A DNA stretch of 64,000 nt from UBA11891 sp003533785 (GCA_949511625.1 CATFEX010000011.1:31646-95645), one strand, 5' to 3'. Shown: positions 7,369-16,841, counted from the stretch's first letter. Notes: generated by a model not told the origin, from the sequence alone. A program made the numbers and translations.

Positions 7369-10300
7369 ATGAAAAAAATATTATTTAGTACGATTTTGAT
7401 CATGTGCTTCCTAACAACATTCGCACAAGGAACCACATCATCAGCCATTGGTGGACGTGTTGTTGATGATACAGGAACCCCTCTATTGGGATCAAATGTT
7501 GTCGTTACAAGCATCAATACAGGAGTTGTATATGGAGTTATAACTGATCAAGAAGGATATTACAGAATCTCTGGACTTAAACCAGGTGGGCCCTACAAAA
7601 TCGAAATTACTTACACCGGCTTTGAAAACTTTTCACAGGACAATATTTATTTACAATTAGGTCAAACCGAAAGATTCAATCCAACCTTAAGTTCTGTTTT
7701 GACTGAGCTGGATGAAGTTGTTATTCTTGCTCAAGATTACAATTCAGACAGGACTGGAAACGAAACTTACATAAACAGAGAGAAAATTGACGCTCTACCA
7801 CAGGCTTCAAGATCTATAGGAGAGTTTGTCAGAAATTCACCATTTGCGCAAATTGAGGAAGGAAATGATGGTTTTACAATATCAATTGCAGGTCAAAATA
7901 ACAGATACAACACTATCTACATTGATGGAGCTGTAAACAATGATATTTTTGGATTGGCAGGTTCAGGAACAAATGGAGGGCAAACAGGAGTAAATCCAAT
8001 TTCTCTTGATGCAGTGGAGTCATTTCAAGTTCAAGTTTCTCCCTTTGACGTCAAAGTTGGAGGTTTTGTTGGGGGTGCAATTAACGCTGTTTCTCGATCA
8101 GGTACAAACAATTTTGAAGCGTCTGCATATTACTATTTGAAGAACGAAAACTTAGCAGGGAAAGACTCATGGGATTTAAATGAAAAACTACCTGAATTTT
8201 CAAATAATCTCTATGGGATAAGACTTGGTGGAGCCATAACAGAAAATAAACTGTTTTATTTTATCAATTACGAAAGACAAGATGATGAGACCCCTAATCC
8301 TTGGAATTCTGCTAATTACGCAGGAGACTTAGGATCTGCAATTAGTGGTTTTGGTCAGCAAATTCAAAATACATATGGCTATAATCCAGGCACATTGTCT
8401 CCTAATTCAACCCTATTAGAAAGTGATAAACTCAATGTGAGACTTGATCTTAACGCGAGTGAGAAAGACAATCTTTCTTTAACATTTAGATACACTGAGG
8501 CAAATAATATTGAAGCCAGAACTTCCAATGATTTCAATGCTAGATTCCTTCAAGGATCTGAAGCATTTGTAAGTAAGAATACCAACCTTTCTTTAAATTG
8601 GACACATCAAACTAGTAAACTAAATAATAGTCTAGTTGTATCATTAAACACAACCAGAGATGATAGAGATCCGTTGAATGATGATAATGTTAGATTCCCT
8701 CGAGTACGAATTCAAGATGGTGCTGGACGAATTGAATTTGGTTCTGAACCATTTTCAACCTCAAACTTACTTGATCAGGATGTATTTACAATAACAAATA
8801 ATCTCGAACTCTATAAAGGGAAACACACCCTTACAATTGGTACACATAATGAGTTTTACTCTTCTACGAATCTCTTTATTAGACAGAATTATGGAGATTA
8901 TTTTTATAATTCTCCAGAAGGTTTTCTGAACAATGACCCCAGTGAATTAGACAATATGTTCAGATCCTACTCTCTGTTAACTTCTTCACTTGGTGATGAT
9001 GCTATTGAAAGTGCAGCGGTTACCGATTACGCTCAAATTGGGTTTTACCTACAGGACGATTATCAGGTTAGCACAAACTTTAAAGTTACTGCAGGATTAC
9101 GATTTGATATACCAATTTTTAGCGATCGTCCAACCAATACTGATTTTAACACGAGAACAATTCCATTACTAGAGGCCGCTGGCAAAGATCTACAGGGTGC
9201 TATTGTGGGCGAATCTATAGACACACAAGTATATTTTTCACCAAGATTTGGATTCAATTGGGATATTAACGGAGATAAACGAAATGTGCTTCGAGGAGGT
9301 ATAGGTGTATTCTTATCAAGAATGCCGATGGTATGGTATGCTGGAAGTTACAATAATACAGGAACTACTGTTGGAGGTGACGCCTATTTTGGAGGAATCA
9401 GTTTTGAGCCAGATGTTACAAACCAACCGCAAAGAGTTGCCGCTGGAACAGGGGGTTTAAGCGGTCAAATCGACCTATATTCAAAAGACTTCAAAATGCC
9501 CCAAAGACTTAAAATTGCCTTAGGGTTTGACAAAGTATTCAATGATGGCTGGAAGATTTCATTTGACGGCCTATTTAATGATGTAATTCAAGACTTTGCC
9601 TATGAAGGTCTCCATGTCGGAGGGCCAATTGGCCTGCTAAATGGTGCTGATAACAGACCTTACTACAATAGAAGAGAAGCCTTGGATAACACTTATGATC
9701 GAATGATCTTGGTTTACAATACCGATAAAGGGTATTCTTATAATTTGGGATTGTCCGCTAGCAAGAAATTTGATAACGGAATAGATTTTTCTGCCACATA
9801 TTCCTATGGAGATTCTTTTGCAATATATGAGCAAACCTCATCACAAAACTCCTCAAATTGGAGAGGTCAAGTTCACGTGAATGGGAGAAATTCTCAACTG
9901 CCGGTAGAACGTTCTCGTTTTGCACAAGGGCATCGAGTCATTTCTTCTATTTCATATAATTACGAATGGAATGACAACCTTAAAACTTCTTTTGGCTTAT
10001 TTTATGAGGGAAGACAAGGTGTTCCCTATAGTTATGTCTACAATGGAAGGCTTGCAAATGACGATTCAAGAACAAATAGAGCCCTTATGTACATCCCTAG
10101 AGATGCATCTGAAATTAATTTAGAAGATTCGTCCAATTGGTCAGCTCTAAATTCGTTTATTGAAAGTAATGACTACCTAAGTGGACGTCGTGGACAATAC
10201 GCCGAAAAAAATGCGCTGTTTGGCCCTTGGAGTGATATTGTTGATTTAAGAATCGCACAGGACATTAAGATTCAAAAAAATACCCTTCAGATTACGATGG

Positions 10301-10509
10301 ATATATTTAATTTTTCAAACCTGGTAAATAAAAATTGGGGAAGAAAATTCTTTATTCCTTCTTTAACAACACCATTAGTTGTTGAGCAAGGGGGTCCAGA
10401 TCCACAATTTAGTTGGAGATCAGGTTCTGACGACCTCAGAGTAAATACAAACAATACTATTGGATCAAGATGGGTAGCACAATTTGGAGTTAGATACACA
10501 TTCAAATAA
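7369..10509 (+). CDS. Oar-like TonB-dependent outer membrane receptor
   Basis: The protein has 1046 residues. It starts with a signal peptide (MKKILFSTILIMCFLTTFAQ), followed by a carboxypeptidase-regulatory-like beta-sandwich over about 25-105 (GGRVVDDTGTPLLGSNVV, GLKPGGPYKIEITYTGF). A plug region (YNTIYIDGAVNNDIFGLAG) and a long beta-barrel end in the aromatic strand FGVRYTFK. This order matches the Oar family rather than SusC, and there is no SusD partner next to it. It would import a substrate powered by the ExbB/ExbD complex encoded just downstream. I chose the ATG at 7369 because the signal peptide begins there; a TTG at 7339 adds ten unconserved residues. A strong terminator follows. 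The transported substrate is unknown. Confidence 0.9.
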   Translation: MKKILFSTILIMCFLTTFAQGTTSSAIGGRVVDDTGTPLLGSNVVVTSINTGVVYGVITDQEGYYRISGLKPGGPYKIEITYTGFENFSQDNIYLQLGQTERFNPTLSSVLTELDEVVILAQDYNSDRTGNETYINREKIDALPQASRSIGEFVRNSPFAQIEEGNDGFTISIAGQNNRYNTIYIDGAVNNDIFGLAGSGTNGGQTGVNPISLDAVESFQVQVSPFDVKVGGFVGGAINAVSRSGTNNFEASAYYYLKNENLAGKDSWDLNEKLPEFSNNLYGIRLGGAITENKLFYFINYERQDDETPNPWNSANYAGDLGSAISGFGQQIQNTYGYNPGTLSPNSTLLESDKLNVRLDLNASEKDNLSLTFRYTEANNIEARTSNDFNARFLQGSEAFVSKNTNLSLNWTHQTSKLNNSLVVSLNTTRDDRDPLNDDNVRFPRVRIQDGAGRIEFGSEPFSTSNLLDQDVFTITNNLELYKGKHTLTIGTHNEFYSSTNLFIRQNYGDYFYNSPEGFLNNDPSELDNMFRSYSLLTSSLGDDAIESAAVTDYAQIGFYLQDDYQVSTNFKVTAGLRFDIPIFSDRPTNTDFNTRTIPLLEAAGKDLQGAIVGESIDTQVYFSPRFGFNWDINGDKRNVLRGGIGVFLSRMPMVWYAGSYNNTGTTVGGDAYFGGISFEPDVTNQPQRVAAGTGGLSGQIDLYSKDFKMPQRLKIALGFDKVFNDGWKISFDGLFNDVIQDFAYEGLHVGGPIGLLNGADNRPYYNRREALDNTYDRMILVYNTDKGYSYNLGLSASKKFDNGIDFSATYSYGDSFAIYEQTSSQNSSNWRGQVHVNGRNSQLPVERSRFAQGHRVISSISYNYEWNDNLKTSFGLFYEGRQGVPYSYVYNGRLANDDSRTNRALMYIPRDASEINLEDSSNWSALNSFIESNDYLSGRRGQYAEKNALFGPWSDIVDLRIAQDIKIQKNTLQITMDIFNFSNLVNKNWGRKFFIPSLTTPLVVEQGGPDPQFSWRSGSDDLRVNTNNTIGSRWVAQFGVRYTFK

Positions 10510-10523
10510 CCTTTCTTTAAAAT

Positions 10524-10560
10524 AAAAAAGCCCCTCAATCTTTATGAGGGGCTTTTTTAT
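10524..10560 (+). terminator. Rho-independent terminator after the Oar-like receptor
   Basis: The stem GCCCCTCA (10530-10537) pairs with TGAGGGGC (10545-10552) around a 7-base loop. An A-run precedes it and a T-run follows, so it could work in both directions. Confidence 0.9.
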
Positions 10561-10834
10561 TTAACAACGTCACCTTCATTCTATAGTACTAAAGAGGATA
10601 CGTTTTATTGATCCACTTAGGCGAAGAGAATAAAGAACCAAAATAAGTCTGGTTTTTTTTCATCTTTTCACTCCAACTTTAATTGATAATTTTATATTTG
10701 TTTAGCACAACAAGACTAGCGGAATATGAATTGTTAAAATAATTCAAAACCCCACTCTGTGCTAAATAATCGTTCTTTCGTATCGATTTTTTTTTAACTT
10801 TAGAAACTTTTTAAAACAGATAAATTCTTAACCA
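10561..10834 (+). other. Intergenic region before exbB with a second weak hairpin
   Basis: No ORF is supported. A weak terminator-like hairpin, AACCA (10636-10640) with TGGTT (10650-10654) and a run of eight T, lies in the middle. Further on, TTTAGCACA (10701-10709) and TGTGCTAAA (10758-10766) form a spaced inverted repeat that encloses a smaller one, GAATT...AATTC (10728-10745). The exbB promoter must lie in the last 150 bases, but no exact TAnnTTTG box is present. Confidence 0.4.
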
Positions 10835-11638
10835 ATGAAAAGAGTATTGACAACCCTCGTATTAATGGGGATTCTAACGACCACTTTTACAACTTATGCA
10901 AACACAACAGCTGAGGATGTAAATACAGTAGCAGCTGTTCAAGATGCAGCCGATGATGCAGCCATGGATGACGCGGACCAAACCGCAGAAGAAATGCCTG
11001 CCGAATCTGCATCTTTCACCCAAGAGTTGAAAAAGCGTTTTATCGAGGGGGGACCTGGATTCATGGGAATCGTATTGATTTGTTTGATTCTTGGGCTAGC
11101 CATAGCCATTGAGCGTATCATCTACTTAAATCTATCTACCACCAATACTTCAAAACTCACCGCTGGTGTAGAAGAAGCCTTGGCTTCCGGAGGCGTAGAT
11201 GCGGCCAAAGAATTATGCCGTAATACAAAAGGCCCCGTTGCATCGATCTTCTACCAAGGATTGGACCGTGTTGATGAAGGTGTTGAAAATGCTGAAAAAG
11301 CAGTAGTAGCTTACGGAGGCGTTCAGATGGGACAGCTTGAAAAGAACGTATCTTGGATTTCCTTATTCATTGCTCTAGCCCCCATGTTAGGTTTCATGGG
11401 AACCGTAATCGGGATGATCCAAGCCTTTGATAAAATTGAAGCCGCTGGAGATATGCAGCCTTCATTGGTAGCCGGAGGAATTAAAGTAGCTCTTTTAACT
11501 ACTGTATTCGGTCTTATTGTAGCAATTATTCTACAAGTATTTTACAACTATATAGTAGCTAAAATCGATAGTATTGTGAACGATATGGAAGATGCTTCCA
11601 TCACATTGATCGATATTTTGGTCGCACACAAAAAATAA
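10835..11638 (+). CDS. exbB: ExbB/TolQ/MotA-type proton channel protein
   Basis: The protein has 267 residues, with an N-terminal signal-like segment ending near YANTTA and an acidic, Ala-rich periplasmic stretch (about 23-60). Three membrane helices follow: GFMGIVLICLILGLAIAIE, then LFIALAPMLGFMGTVIGMI and VALLTTVFGLIVAIILQVF. The last two carry the Thr and Pro/Gly residues typical of ExbB. Together with ExbD it converts the proton gradient into TonB movement for outer-membrane transport. It opens a four-gene operon and lies downstream of an Oar-like TonB-dependent receptor. The N-terminal extension before the first helix is common in Bacteroidota ExbB. Confidence 0.9.
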   Translation: MKRVLTTLVLMGILTTTFTTYANTTAEDVNTVAAVQDAADDAAMDDADQTAEEMPAESASFTQELKKRFIEGGPGFMGIVLICLILGLAIAIERIIYLNLSTTNTSKLTAGVEEALASGGVDAAKELCRNTKGPVASIFYQGLDRVDEGVENAEKAVVAYGGVQMGQLEKNVSWISLFIALAPMLGFMGTVIGMIQAFDKIEAAGDMQPSLVAGGIKVALLTTVFGLIVAIILQVFYNYIVAKIDSIVNDMEDASITLIDILVAHKK

Positions 11639-11660
11639 GTCAGACCTAAATTTATTGACA

Positions 11661-12110
11661 ATGAACACGCAAAATATAATTAAAATAGTCAGTGGTATTC
11701 TTGGGGTTTTGGGAATCATTTTCCTCTTTAGAATCATTAGTCTTGGCGATGAAGAAATTAAAATGGCAGCCAGTATGGGTGATTACGGTTCTGTGTCTGC
11801 ATTAGTGAACTTGGCCTTATTTATTTTAGGTATTGCCGTAGTTATTACTTTAATTTTCTCCTTGTTTGGCTTAACCTCTGACGGTAATAAATTAAAAAAA
11901 GCACTCATCTCTATTGGATTGTTCGCCTTGGTTGTTGCCATCGGTTTTGGATTGTCCACCGGAGTTGAAACCCCTTTAAAAGATGGAGAAGTCCTGTCCG
12001 CTAGCGGATCACGCTGGGTAGGAGCAGGGTTACGCATCTTTTACATCCTAGCACTTGTTGCTATTGCAGCCATGGGGCTTTCGGGAGTGCAACGAATCCT
12101 TAAAAGATAA
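11661..12110 (+). CDS. Conserved four-helix membrane protein of the exbB-exbD locus
   Basis: This 149-residue protein has four predicted membrane helices (about 6-25, 47-70, 83-103, 124-146). A soluble loop of about 20 residues between helices three and four (GVETPLKDGEVLSASGSRW) probably faces the periplasm. I do not recognise a named domain. It sits 22 bases after exbB and 6 bases before the first exbD, so it is translated as part of the energiser operon and may be an accessory subunit. I chose the ATG at 11661; a TTG two codons upstream is the only alternative. From memory, Bacteroidota often keep a small membrane gene in this slot. Confidence 0.75.
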   Translation: MNTQNIIKIVSGILGVLGIIFLFRIISLGDEEIKMAASMGDYGSVSALVNLALFILGIAVVITLIFSLFGLTSDGNKLKKALISIGLFALVVAIGFGLSTGVETPLKDGEVLSASGSRWVGAGLRIFYILALVAIAAMGLSGVQRILKR

Positions 12111-12116
12111 AGCTGT

Positions 12117-12740
12117 ATGGCAAAAAGAGCCGCACCAGAAGTGAATGCAGGTTCCATGGCGGATATTGCATTCCTGTTGCTTATTTTCTTCTTGGTTACT
12201 ACAACTATTGAGACCGATAGCGGCCTCAATCGGAAGTTACCTCCCATGGATGAGCAAGAACAAGAAGATATCATCATTCGACAACGGAATATATTTACCG
12301 TGGTGGTGAATAAGTACAATCAACTGTTGGTTGAAGAAGAACCCACAGAAATTCAAGATTTACGTCAATTGGCTGTAGAATTCTTGGATAATGGTGGAGG
12401 ACAAGGTGAAGAAGCCTGCGATTTTTGTCAAGGTAAAAGAGACCCTTCATCCTCTGATAATCCAGATAAAGCAATCATTTCATTAAAAAATGATAGAGAA
12501 ACGTCATACAAAGTATACGTCGCCGTTCAAAACGAATTGGTAGCCGCATACAATGAGTTACGGGACAGAGAATTTCAACGCCTGAATCCCATGATGGGAA
12601 CGACATTTGTAGAGGCGAACAAAACCTACAACGACCCCCGTACTTCGTTGGATACGAAAGCTTTGTTAAAGCCCAAGTTGGATGAAGTGAAGGTATTGTT
12701 TCCTCAAAAATTATCCGAGGCTGAACCCAACAAAAACTAA
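12117..12740 (+). CDS. exbD: ExbD/TolR-type biopolymer transport protein 1
   Basis: ExbD proteins cross the membrane once and carry the proton-accepting Asp of the energiser complex. In this 207-residue protein the helix starts at SMADIAFLLLIFFLVTTT, with Asp16 as that residue. The periplasmic part is longer than in Escherichia coli ExbD (about 141 residues). It includes a Cys-containing insert (EACDFCQGK) within a Gly/Asn/Ser-rich stretch near residues 85-115. The gene is followed 5 bases later by a second exbD. The Cys pair could form a disulfide in the periplasm; that is inference. Confidence 0.88.
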   Translation: MAKRAAPEVNAGSMADIAFLLLIFFLVTTTIETDSGLNRKLPPMDEQEQEDIIIRQRNIFTVVVNKYNQLLVEEEPTEIQDLRQLAVEFLDNGGGQGEEACDFCQGKRDPSSSDNPDKAIISLKNDRETSYKVYVAVQNELVAAYNELRDREFQRLNPMMGTTFVEANKTYNDPRTSLDTKALLKPKLDEVKVLFPQKLSEAEPNKN

Positions 12741-12745
12741 ATTCT

Positions 12746-13228
12746 ATGTCAAAGTTCAAAAAGAAAAAAAGTGGAGAATTGCCAGCCATTTCAACGGCTT
12801 CTCTTCCTGATATTGTATTTATGTTGCTGTTCTTTTTTATGGTTGCAACCGTAATGCGTGACAGCACCTTAATGGTAGCAAATACATTACCTGCTGCGGA
12901 CCAGATTCAAAAACTGGATAAGAAAGATCGTATAATGTATATCTATGCGGGAAAACCCTCCAGCCGCTATATCGATAAATATGGAGCTGCCGGGCGAATA
13001 CAATTAAACGACAAATTTGCTACTGTGGAAGAAGTAGGTGCTTTTATTTTAGCCGAACGTGCTTCCAAAAGACAAGAATTACAAAACGTTTTGACCACAG
13101 CGCTCAAGGTTGATGGGGAAACCAAAATGGGACTTGTAAGTGATATCAAGCAGGAGCTACGTAAAGTAAATGCGTTGAAAATCAACTATACTACTCGTGT
13201 AGGAGATTATCGACAAAACATCAATTAA
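12746..13228 (+). CDS. exbD: ExbD/TolR-type biopolymer transport protein 2
   Basis: This second ExbD-like subunit has 160 residues and a single membrane helix starting at SLPDIVFMLLFFFMVATV, with Asp22 as the conserved proton-carrying residue. Its Lys-rich cytoplasmic start (KFKKKK) and short periplasmic domain differ from those of ExbD1. The pair may form a heteromeric ExbD dimer inside the ExbB ring. It closes the operon and is followed 20 bases later by a strong hairpin terminator. Tandem unequal exbD genes are frequent in Flavobacteriia. Confidence 0.88.
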   Translation: MSKFKKKKSGELPAISTASLPDIVFMLLFFFMVATVMRDSTLMVANTLPAADQIQKLDKKDRIMYIYAGKPSSRYIDKYGAAGRIQLNDKFATVEEVGAFILAERASKRQELQNVLTTALKVDGETKMGLVSDIKQELRKVNALKINYTTRVGDYRQNIN

Positions 13229-13248
13229 ACTCTTTTCAATACTCATAA

Positions 13249-13278
13249 AATGCCTCATAATCGAGGCATTTTTTTTTA
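13249..13278 (+). terminator. Rho-independent terminator of the exb operon
   Basis: AATGCCTC (13249-13256) pairs with GAGGCATT (13263-13270) around a 6-base loop, followed by a T-run. It lies between exbD2 and the beta-barrel gene, which shows that the latter should start at 13289 and not inside the hairpin. Confidence 0.88.
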
Positions 13279-13288
13279 CCTTACTTCC

Positions 13289-13921
13289 ATGTATCATTTC
13301 CGTTGGCCTTGGTTTATTTTATTCTTGGGGATTTCATTGGGAATATGGGCGCAAGACGCTGAACAGAATTCGTTCTACCGAGAAGATCAACTCTATGTAG
13401 GGATGAATTACTTAGTGAATCAAAGTAATTCGGAGAATTTCCAACAAGAAGGGCTGTCAAGTCAATTCCAATTGGGAGTCATACGTGATTTCCCTATTCA
13501 TAGTTCAGGCAGATGGGCGGTTGGTTTAGGATTGGGATATGAACGCAATAGTCTACGAAATAATATACAATGGAATGTGGATGCTACAGAAGTTATATAT
13601 AGTTATGATGAGGCACAACAGATATTTAAGTTTCAAAGTCTGAGTTTTCCGATTGAAATTCGTTGGCGCTCTTCCACGTTGGATAAATACGCTTTTTGGA
13701 GAGTCTACACAGGGTTAAAGTGGCATCGAAATTGGACCTCAAACGAGCTATATCAGAGTCTGATTCGGACCTGGAGCCCGACAACCTATATTTCTCTGGG
13801 CTACAATACTTGGAATCTTCAAGTGGCCTACGCATTGACTCCGTTGTACAAAAAAACGGCAATGCCAACAACAGATTCTCTACGACTCCTATCGTTGGGT
13901 CTGATTTTTTATATTTTCTAG
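13289..13921 (+). CDS. PorT-like/porin-family outer membrane beta-barrel protein
   Basis: This 210-residue protein starts with a signal peptide (MYHFRWPWFILFLGISLGIWAQ). It continues with alternating polar and hydrophobic segments (VGMNYLVNQ, WAVGLGLGYERNSL, FPIEIRWRSS, TTYISLGYNTWNLQVAY) and ends in LGLIFYIF, as expected for an eight- to ten-strand beta-barrel. I see no enzyme motif. The layout exbB-exbD-exbD-barrel-rpoN-asnS looks familiar from other Flavobacteriia, but the function is unknown. The ATG at 13289 was chosen because the terminator occupies earlier in-frame positions. Its TAG stop overlaps the stop of rpoN on the other strand within the palindrome CTAG. Confidence 0.72.
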   Translation: MYHFRWPWFILFLGISLGIWAQDAEQNSFYREDQLYVGMNYLVNQSNSENFQQEGLSSQFQLGVIRDFPIHSSGRWAVGLGLGYERNSLRNNIQWNVDATEVIYSYDEAQQIFKFQSLSFPIEIRWRSSTLDKYAFWRVYTGLKWHRNWTSNELYQSLIRTWSPTTYISLGYNTWNLQVAYALTPLYKKTAMPTTDSLRLLSLGLIFYIF

Positions 13922-15360
13922 ATTTGTTTTCGGAGCCGAGCGACTGGAAATTCCAGTTGTTCGCGGTATTTGGCAACGGTTCTTCGAGCAACTGGATATC
14001 CTTTCTCCTTAAGTAGTTTCGAAAGTGCGCTATCTGTAAGTGGACTTTTTTTATCTTCGGATTCTATCAATTGCTCTAATATTTTTTTTATCTCAATTGT
14101 TGAAACATCTTCCCCTTCCTCATTTTTCATCCCCTCAGAAAAGAAGCTTTTTAGCAGTTTGGTGCCATATGGGGTGTCGATGTATTTACTGTTCGCTACC
14201 CTAGATATTGTGGATATGTCCATATTGATTTTATCAGCAATGTCTTTTAAGATCATGGGTTTGAGATTTTTTTCATCTCCGCTTAAAAAATACGCTTTCT
14301 GGTGTTCGACAATCGAATTGATGGTCATTAGTAAGGTATTGTATCGCTGTTCAATAGCTTCAATAAACCATTTAGCAGCGTCCAATTTTTGCTTAATAAA
14401 AAGCACGGCTTCTTCTTGTGATTTATTTTTTTCAGGAGCCTGTTTATATCCCGCAAACATTTCTTTGTAGGAATTTGAGACGCGCAGCTCCGGGGCATTC
14501 CGACGATTAAGCTCAACATGTACCTGACCATTTTCTATAGTCATAATAAAATCAGGCACAATGTGAGTATTTTGAGATGTATTGGCCAGAGCACCACCCG
14601 GTTTAGGATTCAACTTAGAGACTATTTCAAAAACTTCTTTAAGTTTTTCCTCATCCACTCCAAACTTATCCATCAACTTTTGATAGTGTTTTTTGGAGAA
14701 TTCATTAAAAGCTTTAGTGATAATATTAAGCGCTAGTATGACAGCTTTACTGGGGTTTTGTTTTCGTTCTAATTGAAGTTGCAAGCACTCTTGCAGCGAC
14801 CTGGCGCCAACACCCGGAGGGTCTAACCCCTGTACTTTTTTCAGTACTCGTAAAAGGGTTTCTTGCTCAATGAATATATTTTGAGTGAAGGCCAAATCAT
14901 CGATAATTTCGTCCACACTTCTTCGGATGTAACCGCTCTCGTCTATACTCCCCACCAAAAAGGTGGCGATTTCCTCTTCTTGTTCATTGAGTATTAGGTT
15001 TTGCAACTGACTGCTCAGCATTTGATGAAAGCTAATACCACCCGACACAGGAATATTTTTTTCTTCTTGATCCGCGCTGTAATTTGATACTTGTGTTCGG
15101 TAGGCAGGAATATCATCGTCACTTAGGTAGCTGTCAATATCAATATCTTGAGCGTCTATAGTTTGATTCTCTTCATAGGCATCGGAATCACTTTCCGCAG
15201 TAGTGATTTCTTTTCCGTTTTCTAAGGCAGGATTTTCTCCTATTTCTGACTGAATCTTTTGCTCCAATTCTTGTGTAGACAACTGTATCAACTTCATTAG
15301 TTGAATCTGCTGGGGAGATAACTTTTGCGAAAGTTTTAATTGGAGCTGTTGTTTGATCAT
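13918..15360 (-). CDS. rpoN: RNA polymerase sigma-54 factor
   Basis: Sigma-54 directs RNA polymerase to -24/-12 promoters and needs an AAA+ activator to open them. The 480 residues show the Gln- and Leu-rich region I (LKLSQKLSPQQIQLMKLIQL), an acidic linker (about 60-95), the core-binding region, and near the C-terminus the RpoN box ARRTVAKYRE. The gene lies 50 bases after asnS and has its own TATCTTTG box in that gap, so it can be transcribed independently. No sigma-54-dependent activator or convincing -24/-12 promoter was found in this window. Confidence 0.95.
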   Translation of the reverse strand: MIKQQLQLKLSQKLSPQQIQLMKLIQLSTQELEQKIQSEIGENPALENGKEITTAESDSDAYEENQTIDAQDIDIDSYLSDDDIPAYRTQVSNYSADQEEKNIPVSGGISFHQMLSSQLQNLILNEQEEEIATFLVGSIDESGYIRRSVDEIIDDLAFTQNIFIEQETLLRVLKKVQGLDPPGVGARSLQECLQLQLERKQNPSKAVILALNIITKAFNEFSKKHYQKLMDKFGVDEEKLKEVFEIVSKLNPKPGGALANTSQNTHIVPDFIMTIENGQVHVELNRRNAPELRVSNSYKEMFAGYKQAPEKNKSQEEAVLFIKQKLDAAKWFIEAIEQRYNTLLMTINSIVEHQKAYFLSGDEKNLKPMILKDIADKINMDISTISRVANSKYIDTPYGTKLLKSFFSEGMKNEEGEDVSTIEIKKILEQLIESEDKKSPLTDSALSKLLKEKGYPVARRTVAKYREQLEFPVARLRKQI

Positions 15361-15376
15361 AGCTGTTATGCTATTT

Positions 15377-15384
15377 CAAAGATA
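15377..15384 (-). promoter_or_regulatory. TAnnTTTG -7 box of rpoN
   Basis: TATCTTTG on the minus strand ends 16 bases before the rpoN ATG at 15360. It lies between asnS and rpoN, so rpoN can be read separately from asnS. Confidence 0.45.
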
Positions 15385-15410
15385 CAAATTGCCTAAATAA
15401 TCCTTGGGGG

Positions 15411-16841
15411 TTAGAATGACGCATTCTGTGGAGTACGAGGAAAAGGAATAACATCACGAATGTTTCCCATACCTGTACTGAACTGAACGAGTCGCTCAAA
15501 ACCAAGTCCAAAACCAGAATGAGGCGCCGTTCCAAAGCGTCGCAGGTCCAAATACCAATCTAGTTCTTCGGGATCAATTCCTTGCTTCGCCATCCGTTCT
15601 TCAAGCACGGATAATCGCTCTTCTCTTTGAGAACCTCCCACCATCTCTCCAATACCTGGAAAAAGAATATCCATGGCTCGAACTGTTTTCTGGTCATCGT
15701 TCAAGCGCATATAGAACGCTTTGATTTTCGCAGGATAATCAAAAAGAATAACGGGACACTTATAATGCTTTTCTACCAAATAACGTTCGTGTTCGCTTTG
15801 AAGGTCTATACCCCATTCCTCTACAGGAAACTTGAATTTCTTTTTTTTATTGGGCTTGGAATTCTTTAATATTTCAATAGCTTCGGTGTAGCTAGTTCGC
15901 TGAAACTTGTTGGAAACTACAAATTGAATTTTTTCAACCAGTCCCATTTCACTTCTTTCGGCCTGGGGTTTCGTTTTTTCTTCTTGTTCTAGGCGTTGGT
16001 TGAGAAACTGTAAATCGGAGTCGCAATGCTCGAGAAGGTATTGCAATACATATTTAATAAAAACTTCTGCCAGATCCATATTGTCGTTGAGATCATAGAA
16101 AGCCATTTCGGGTTCAATCATCCAAAATTCAGCCAAATGGCGAGTCGTATTTGAATTTTCAGCTCTAAAAGTAGGGCCAAAGGTGTAGACATTCCCCAAG
16201 CCAAGGGCAAAGGTTTCTGCTTCTAATTGTCCTGAGACCGTGAGATTGGTTTCCTTCCCAAAAAAGTCTTCTTTATAATCGACATTTCCCTCTGCCGTAG
16301 TTGGGGGTTGTTGAGCGGGAAGGGTTGTGACCCGAAACATCTCTCCTGCACCCTCTGCATCACTTCCTGTAATTATAGGAGTATTGACATAATAAAATCC
16401 TTCTGTTCTAAAAAACTGATGAACGGCGAATGCAAGGGCGGAGCGAACTCGCATGACCGCACCAAAAGTATTGGTTCGCACTCGAAGATGAGCTTGTTCT
16501 CGAAGGAATTCAAAACTGTGTTTTTTGGGCTGTATCGGATACTGATCAGGGTCGGCTTCCCCAAGAACCATTAATTCTTCTACTTGTATTTCAACCGATT
16601 GTCCTTTTCCTTGGCTTTCGACCAATTTACCATTGATAGCTACAGCAGCTCCAGTATTTATTTTTTTAAGGAGATTTTCTTCTAGGGTTTCAAAATCAAC
16701 AACGCACTGCAGGCTTTGCAGGCTGGATCCATCATTCAAAGCAATAAAGCGGTTGGCTCTAAAAGTACGAACCCAACCTTTGACTATCACTTTTTGACCG
16801 ATCCAACTCGTGTCCTTAAACAGGGCATCGATTTTTACCAT
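15411..16841 (-). CDS. asnS: Asparaginyl-tRNA synthetase
   Basis: This class II synthetase charges tRNA-Asn. The 476 residues have an N-terminal OB-fold anticodon-binding domain (about 15-105, with VKGWVRTFRANRFIALNDGS). The catalytic domain shows motif 1 around FFRTEGFYYVNTPIITGSDA, motif 2 around FRAENSNTTRHLAEFWMIEPE, and the C-terminal motif 3 FGLGFERLVQFSTGM. The insertion between motifs 2 and 3 matches AsnRS rather than AspRS. Its start at 16841 is preceded 17 bases upstream by a TATCTTTG box, marking the head of an asnS-rpoN unit. Confidence 0.96.
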   Translation of the reverse strand: MVKIDALFKDTSWIGQKVIVKGWVRTFRANRFIALNDGSSLQSLQCVVDFETLEENLLKKINTGAAVAINGKLVESQGKGQSVEIQVEELMVLGEADPDQYPIQPKKHSFEFLREQAHLRVRTNTFGAVMRVRSALAFAVHQFFRTEGFYYVNTPIITGSDAEGAGEMFRVTTLPAQQPPTTAEGNVDYKEDFFGKETNLTVSGQLEAETFALGLGNVYTFGPTFRAENSNTTRHLAEFWMIEPEMAFYDLNDNMDLAEVFIKYVLQYLLEHCDSDLQFLNQRLEQEEKTKPQAERSEMGLVEKIQFVVSNKFQRTSYTEAIEILKNSKPNKKKKFKFPVEEWGIDLQSEHERYLVEKHYKCPVILFDYPAKIKAFYMRLNDDQKTVRAMDILFPGIGEMVGGSQREERLSVLEERMAKQGIDPEELDWYLDLRRFGTAPHSGFGLGFERLVQFSTGMGNIRDVIPFPRTPQNASF

